Assembly: GCA_030828465.1 (NCBI GenBank)
Contig: JAURCL010000002.1
Coordinates: 1 to 64,000, forward strand
Length of the DNA: 64,000 bases
Direction of reading: 5' to 3'
DNA from: Acidimicrobiales bacterium
GTDB lineage: Bacteria > Actinomycetota > Acidimicrobiia > Acidimicrobiales > Ilumatobacteraceae
A program made the translations under genes and the position numbers. Positions 61,718 through 64,000 of the stretch are shown here, piece after piece; positions within the stretch are counted from its first letter, which is position 1, and each line of letters opens with the position of its first letter. The notes beneath the pieces are model-generated. The model was not told the origin of the DNA. It saw only the letters and a program-made list of their open reading frames with translations, and made no database searches.

Positions 61718-63016
61718 TCAGGCCTCGGTCGTCGAGGTCACCGGCGGCGTGGTGGTCGACGCCGGTTCCGTAGTCGACGTCGGCTCAGTCGTCGCTGTCG
61801 GCACCGTCGTCGAGGTCGTGGTCGGCGCGGTGGTCGTCGTGGAGGGTAAGAAGGCTCCCGCCGGGATGATCAGCACACCACCGATCGGGAACGTGCGGTA
61901 AGCGGCGTTTTCCGCGTTCGCCTCATTGAGCAGCGCGAGGGTGATGCCGTACATCTCAGCGATGCGCGAGGGATTGTCACCCCGCGTGATCACGTGCTCA
62001 ATCGGAGCGCCGATCTGACCAGGAAGGGTCGACGAGGTCGTGGTCGATGGCGGGGCGACACTCCCGTCGAACGATGGGAGGCTGTCGAGATCCGAGACGT
62101 CCTCGGGTTCTTGTTCGCCGTTCCACACCAGGACCTTGTCGCCGAGGTCGATCAACCCCTGGAAGTACTCGGAGATGTGCATCGGGATGCGAACGCAGCC
62201 GTGCGAGGCGGGTTCGAGCGGGACATTGAGCGCTCCATGCACGGCGATGCCGTAGTTGAAGTACACGGGGTTCCACATGTCGCCGAGCGGCCCATTTCGC
62301 GTGCCCTCGATCACCCGTCGATAGGTGAACACCCCACCCGGGGTCTTCGAGTAAGCACAAATGTCGCGGGTGACCGGCTCCTCGAGGAGGTTGCCGCTGG
62401 AGTCAGTGTCGTAGGTGACGGTCTCGCAATAGAGCGCGGGTTCTCCGAACTCGTCGAGCTCGCCGGAGGAGATGTGGGTGATCAGCACCGGAACGTCAGC
62501 TTGGAAGACGGCGAGCACCTGCTCCGGAAGGTAGATCTCGGTGTGGTCGGACACACCGCCGGTCGGGCGCCGGGGCGCGATCCCCGATGGCTCCTGCATG
62601 CGGTCCCACATCTCAGGGGTCACCGAACCGGTCGCCTCGGCGCGCGGGACGCCGAGCACCAGCTTCTCGTACGCCCAGATCGCCTGAGCGGTCATGGTTC
62701 CCATGACCCCATCGACCGGCCCCGGATCGAACCCCAACTCGGCGAGCCGGCTCTGCACCATCCGCACGTCCTCGCCGGCGAGCCCTCTCACGAGGGTGCG
62801 CGCGATCGGCACCTTGGCGACGGTGGTGGTCGGGGCGGCAATGACCGTGTCAGCGACGATGGCCGTGGTGGAGGTCGCCTCAACCGACGCGGTGTCAGCT
62901 CCGCCGGAGCGCGACAAGGCGATCACCGCGACCAGCACAGCCAACGCGAGCGCGATCGGCGCCCAGCGGTGCCAGTCGGGGACGTGGGGGGAATCTCGGG
63001 GAGGGGTGCTGTTCAC
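61718..63016 (-). CDS. L,D-transpeptidase with peptidoglycan-binding and LysM-like domains
   Basis: A 432-residue cell-wall enzyme that makes 3-3 cross-links or attaches proteins to peptidoglycan. After one N-terminal transmembrane segment (about 20-36) comes a PG_binding_1 domain (LAGEDVRMVQSRLAELGFDPG). A YkuD domain follows with HGALNVPLEPASHGCVRIP (catalytic Cys and His), then a LysM-like HVITRGDNPSRIAEMYGITLALLNEANAE and a long Thr/Pro tail. The GTG at 63016 is preferred: GGAGGT lies 6 bases upstream. An in-frame ATG at 63043 precedes it. Confidence 0.92.
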   Translation of the reverse strand: MNSTPPRDSPHVPDWHRWAPIALALAVLVAVIALSRSGGADTASVEATSTTAIVADTVIAAPTTTVAKVPIARTLVRGLAGEDVRMVQSRLAELGFDPGPVDGVMGTMTAQAIWAYEKLVLGVPRAEATGSVTPEMWDRMQEPSGIAPRRPTGGVSDHTEIYLPEQVLAVFQADVPVLITHISSGELDEFGEPALYCETVTYDTDSSGNLLEEPVTRDICAYSKTPGGVFTYRRVIEGTRNGPLGDMWNPVYFNYGIAVHGALNVPLEPASHGCVRIPMHISEYFQGLIDLGDKVLVWNGEQEPEDVSDLDSLPSFDGSVAPPSTTTSSTLPGQIGAPIEHVITRGDNPSRIAEMYGITLALLNEANAENAAYRTFPIGGVLIIPAGAFLPSTTTTAPTTTSTTVPTATTEPTSTTEPASTTTPPVTSTTEA

Positions 63017-63073
63017 GGCCTGACCTCCACTCGAGGCTACCAACGGCTCGCCGGTGGGTCGCCGGCAGGCCGG

Positions 63074-63838
63074 TCAGTCGCGCGAGACCGGGCGCACACC
63101 GGCGAGATCACGGCGCAGCGCCCACATCTCGCGCAAGATGGTCACGATGACCCCCGGCGACGACAGCGTCGACTCGCCTCTCGTGCGCGGGAAGTAGTCG
63201 ACTCCCGCCTGCACGACTTCGAATCCGCTCCGCGTCGCCTTGATAATCAGCTCCGCGTCGATGAACGATCCCTCTGAACGCAGCTCGACGTGGTCGAGGA
63301 CGCGACGGCGCACGAGCTTGCAGGCGAAGTTGATGTCGCGGATGCGCACGCCGAACAGCGACTTGATGAGCGCGTTGTACACGAGGGTGTATATGGCGCG
63401 CAGAGCACCCTCACCGGTGCGGTCGAATCGATAGGCGCTGATGATGTCGGCGTCGTACTCGCGGAGCAGTCGCACTAACCGCGGCAACTCGGTCATGTCG
63501 AAGGGCAGATCGGCGTCGGTGTAGAGAACGACGTCGCCGGTAGCGGTGGCGAGCCCGGTGCGGATCGATCCGCCGAGCTTGCGGTTGCGCTCGTGGTGCA
63601 CCACCCGAACCCGCGGGTCGGCCGCGGCGAGCTCATCGGCTCGGCGACCCGTCGAGTCGGTCGAGCAGTCGTCGACAATGATCAGCTCGTAGTCGGCGAT
63701 GTCACCGGCGGCGAGGAGGCGCTCACAGGCGCGACGCCCGAAAGCGATCGCCCGATCGATGTACTCCTCTTCGTTCCACATCGGGTAGAACACCGAGAGC
63801 CTCTCGAAGGGAGGGCCAGCCGCTGGAGTGCCGGACAT
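63074..63838 (-). CDS. glycosyltransferase family 2 (polyprenyl-phosphate sugar transferase-like)
   Basis: A 254-residue GT-A enzyme. VFYPMWNEEEYIDRAI, LIIVDDCSTDSTG and the DXD motif in VLYTDADLPFDM are the nucleotide-sugar site. SAYRFDRTGEGALR and FACKLVRRR are DPM1/ArnC-type features. The likely role is to load a sugar on a polyprenyl phosphate. TACCCT lies 7 bases before the ATG at 63838. It is divergent to the partial membrane protein at the window end. Confidence 0.9.
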   Translation of the reverse strand: MSGTPAAGPPFERLSVFYPMWNEEEYIDRAIAFGRRACERLLAAGDIADYELIIVDDCSTDSTGRRADELAAADPRVRVVHHERNRKLGGSIRTGLATATGDVVLYTDADLPFDMTELPRLVRLLREYDADIISAYRFDRTGEGALRAIYTLVYNALIKSLFGVRIRDINFACKLVRRRVLDHVELRSEGSFIDAELIIKATRSGFEVVQAGVDYFPRTRGESTLSSPGVIVTILREMWALRRDLAGVRPVSRD

Positions 63839-63845
63839 CCCTCGC

Positions 63846-63851
63846 AGGGTA
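63846..63851 (-). promoter_or_regulatory. -10-like hexamer for the GT2 gene
   Basis: TACCCT lies 7 bases upstream of the ATG at 63838. Confidence 0.5.
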
Positions 63852-63890
63852 TCGGCGCCCACCTCCCGGGCCGCCGAGGCCGGTGGCCCG

Positions 63891-63896
63891 TAGAGT
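63891..63896 (+). promoter_or_regulatory. -10-like hexamer for the partial membrane gene
   Basis: TAGAGT lies 6 bases upstream of the GTG at 63903. Confidence 0.5.
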
Positions 63897-63902
63897 CGAC
63901 GT

Positions 63903-64000
63903 GTGGACCGGAATCCCCGTTGGCGCCTCGCCCTCCTCCTCGGTTGGGCGCTGATCGGCGCAGCGCTCGGCGCGCTCTGGGCCGCCTCGGTGCAGATCGG
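63903..64000 (+). CDS. membrane protein, N-terminal fragment (truncated by window end)
   Basis: 32 codons are visible from a GTG: VDRNPRWRLALLLGWALIGA, then ALGALWAASVQI. A basic start is followed by a hydrophobic helix, so it is an inner-membrane protein or signal-anchored protein. TAGAGT sits 6 bases upstream. Divergent to the GT2 gene, as often seen for membrane glycosyltransferases, but the family cannot be read from this fragment. Confidence 0.6.
   Translation, partial: MDRNPRWRLALLLGWALIGAALGALWAASVQI

Overview
The window is a GC-rich, gene-dense actinobacterial chromosome segment. It carries a WhiB-type Fe-S regulator, a PafB/PafC-like WYL pair, a mycoredoxin-like glutaredoxin, a CofC/FbiD enzyme of F420 synthesis, an ImuA-ImuB-DnaE2 mutagenesis cassette with actinobacterial LexA boxes, and a histone-like Lys/Ala-rich tail gene next to HU. 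Codon use looks uniform. No IS element, phage gene, CRISPR array, rRNA or tRNA was recognised. The mix resembles Acidimicrobiia-like actinobacteria; that assignment is inference.

Layout. 1-9.9 kb, all on the minus strand: a truncated c-type cytochrome lipoprotein, a thiolase, murI/rph/rdgB, a Na/Pi transporter with its PhoU partner, a cysteine synthase, a B12-dependent mutase large subunit, an LppM-like lipoprotein and RidA. 9.9-17.1 kb: class II aldolase, a drug/metabolite exporter, a rhodanese-MoeB fusion, a sirtuin, a sulfatase and leucyl aminopeptidase. 17.2-24.5 kb: YceI-like protein, a heterodimeric ABC exporter, a RadC-core-like protein, malic enzyme, DUF4031 and DUF3039 proteins. 24.5-28.6 kb: a glycosyltransferase/methyltransferase/2OG-oxygenase run and TrpB2. 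28.6-34.9 kb: the SOS mutasome imuA-imuB-NUDIX-dnaE2 with two LexA boxes. 35-41 kb: an S51-like/CysRS-tail fusion, a CarH-like B12 photoreceptor regulator, an NfuN-like protein, TrkH/TrkA, an SRPBCC protein and mycoredoxin. 40.7-44 kb: a zinc-uptake locus (zur, znuC | znuA, znuB) around a Zur box. 44-48.3 kb: rnhB, selD, cofC and a PIG-L deacetylase. 48.4-54.6 kb: HU and its separate basic tail protein, PhoH2, WhiB, a DEDDh exonuclease, PafB/PafC and 3-hydroxyacyl-CoA dehydrogenase. 54.7-64 kb: glgX, pgi, RarD, a DUF305 protein, a zinc metallopeptidase, an L,D-transpeptidase, a polyprenyl-phosphate-type glycosyltransferase and the first codons of a membrane protein.

Two themes stand out. First, several DNA-damage or mutagenesis functions share the window: the LexA-boxed mutasome with an embedded NUDIX hydrolase, PafBC-like WYL proteins, a DEDDh exonuclease and a CarH-like light sensor. 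Second, at least 29 genes have a (T/C)ANNNT -10-like hexamer exactly 6-8 bases before the start codon. This points to pervasive leaderless transcription and was used here to choose start codons.
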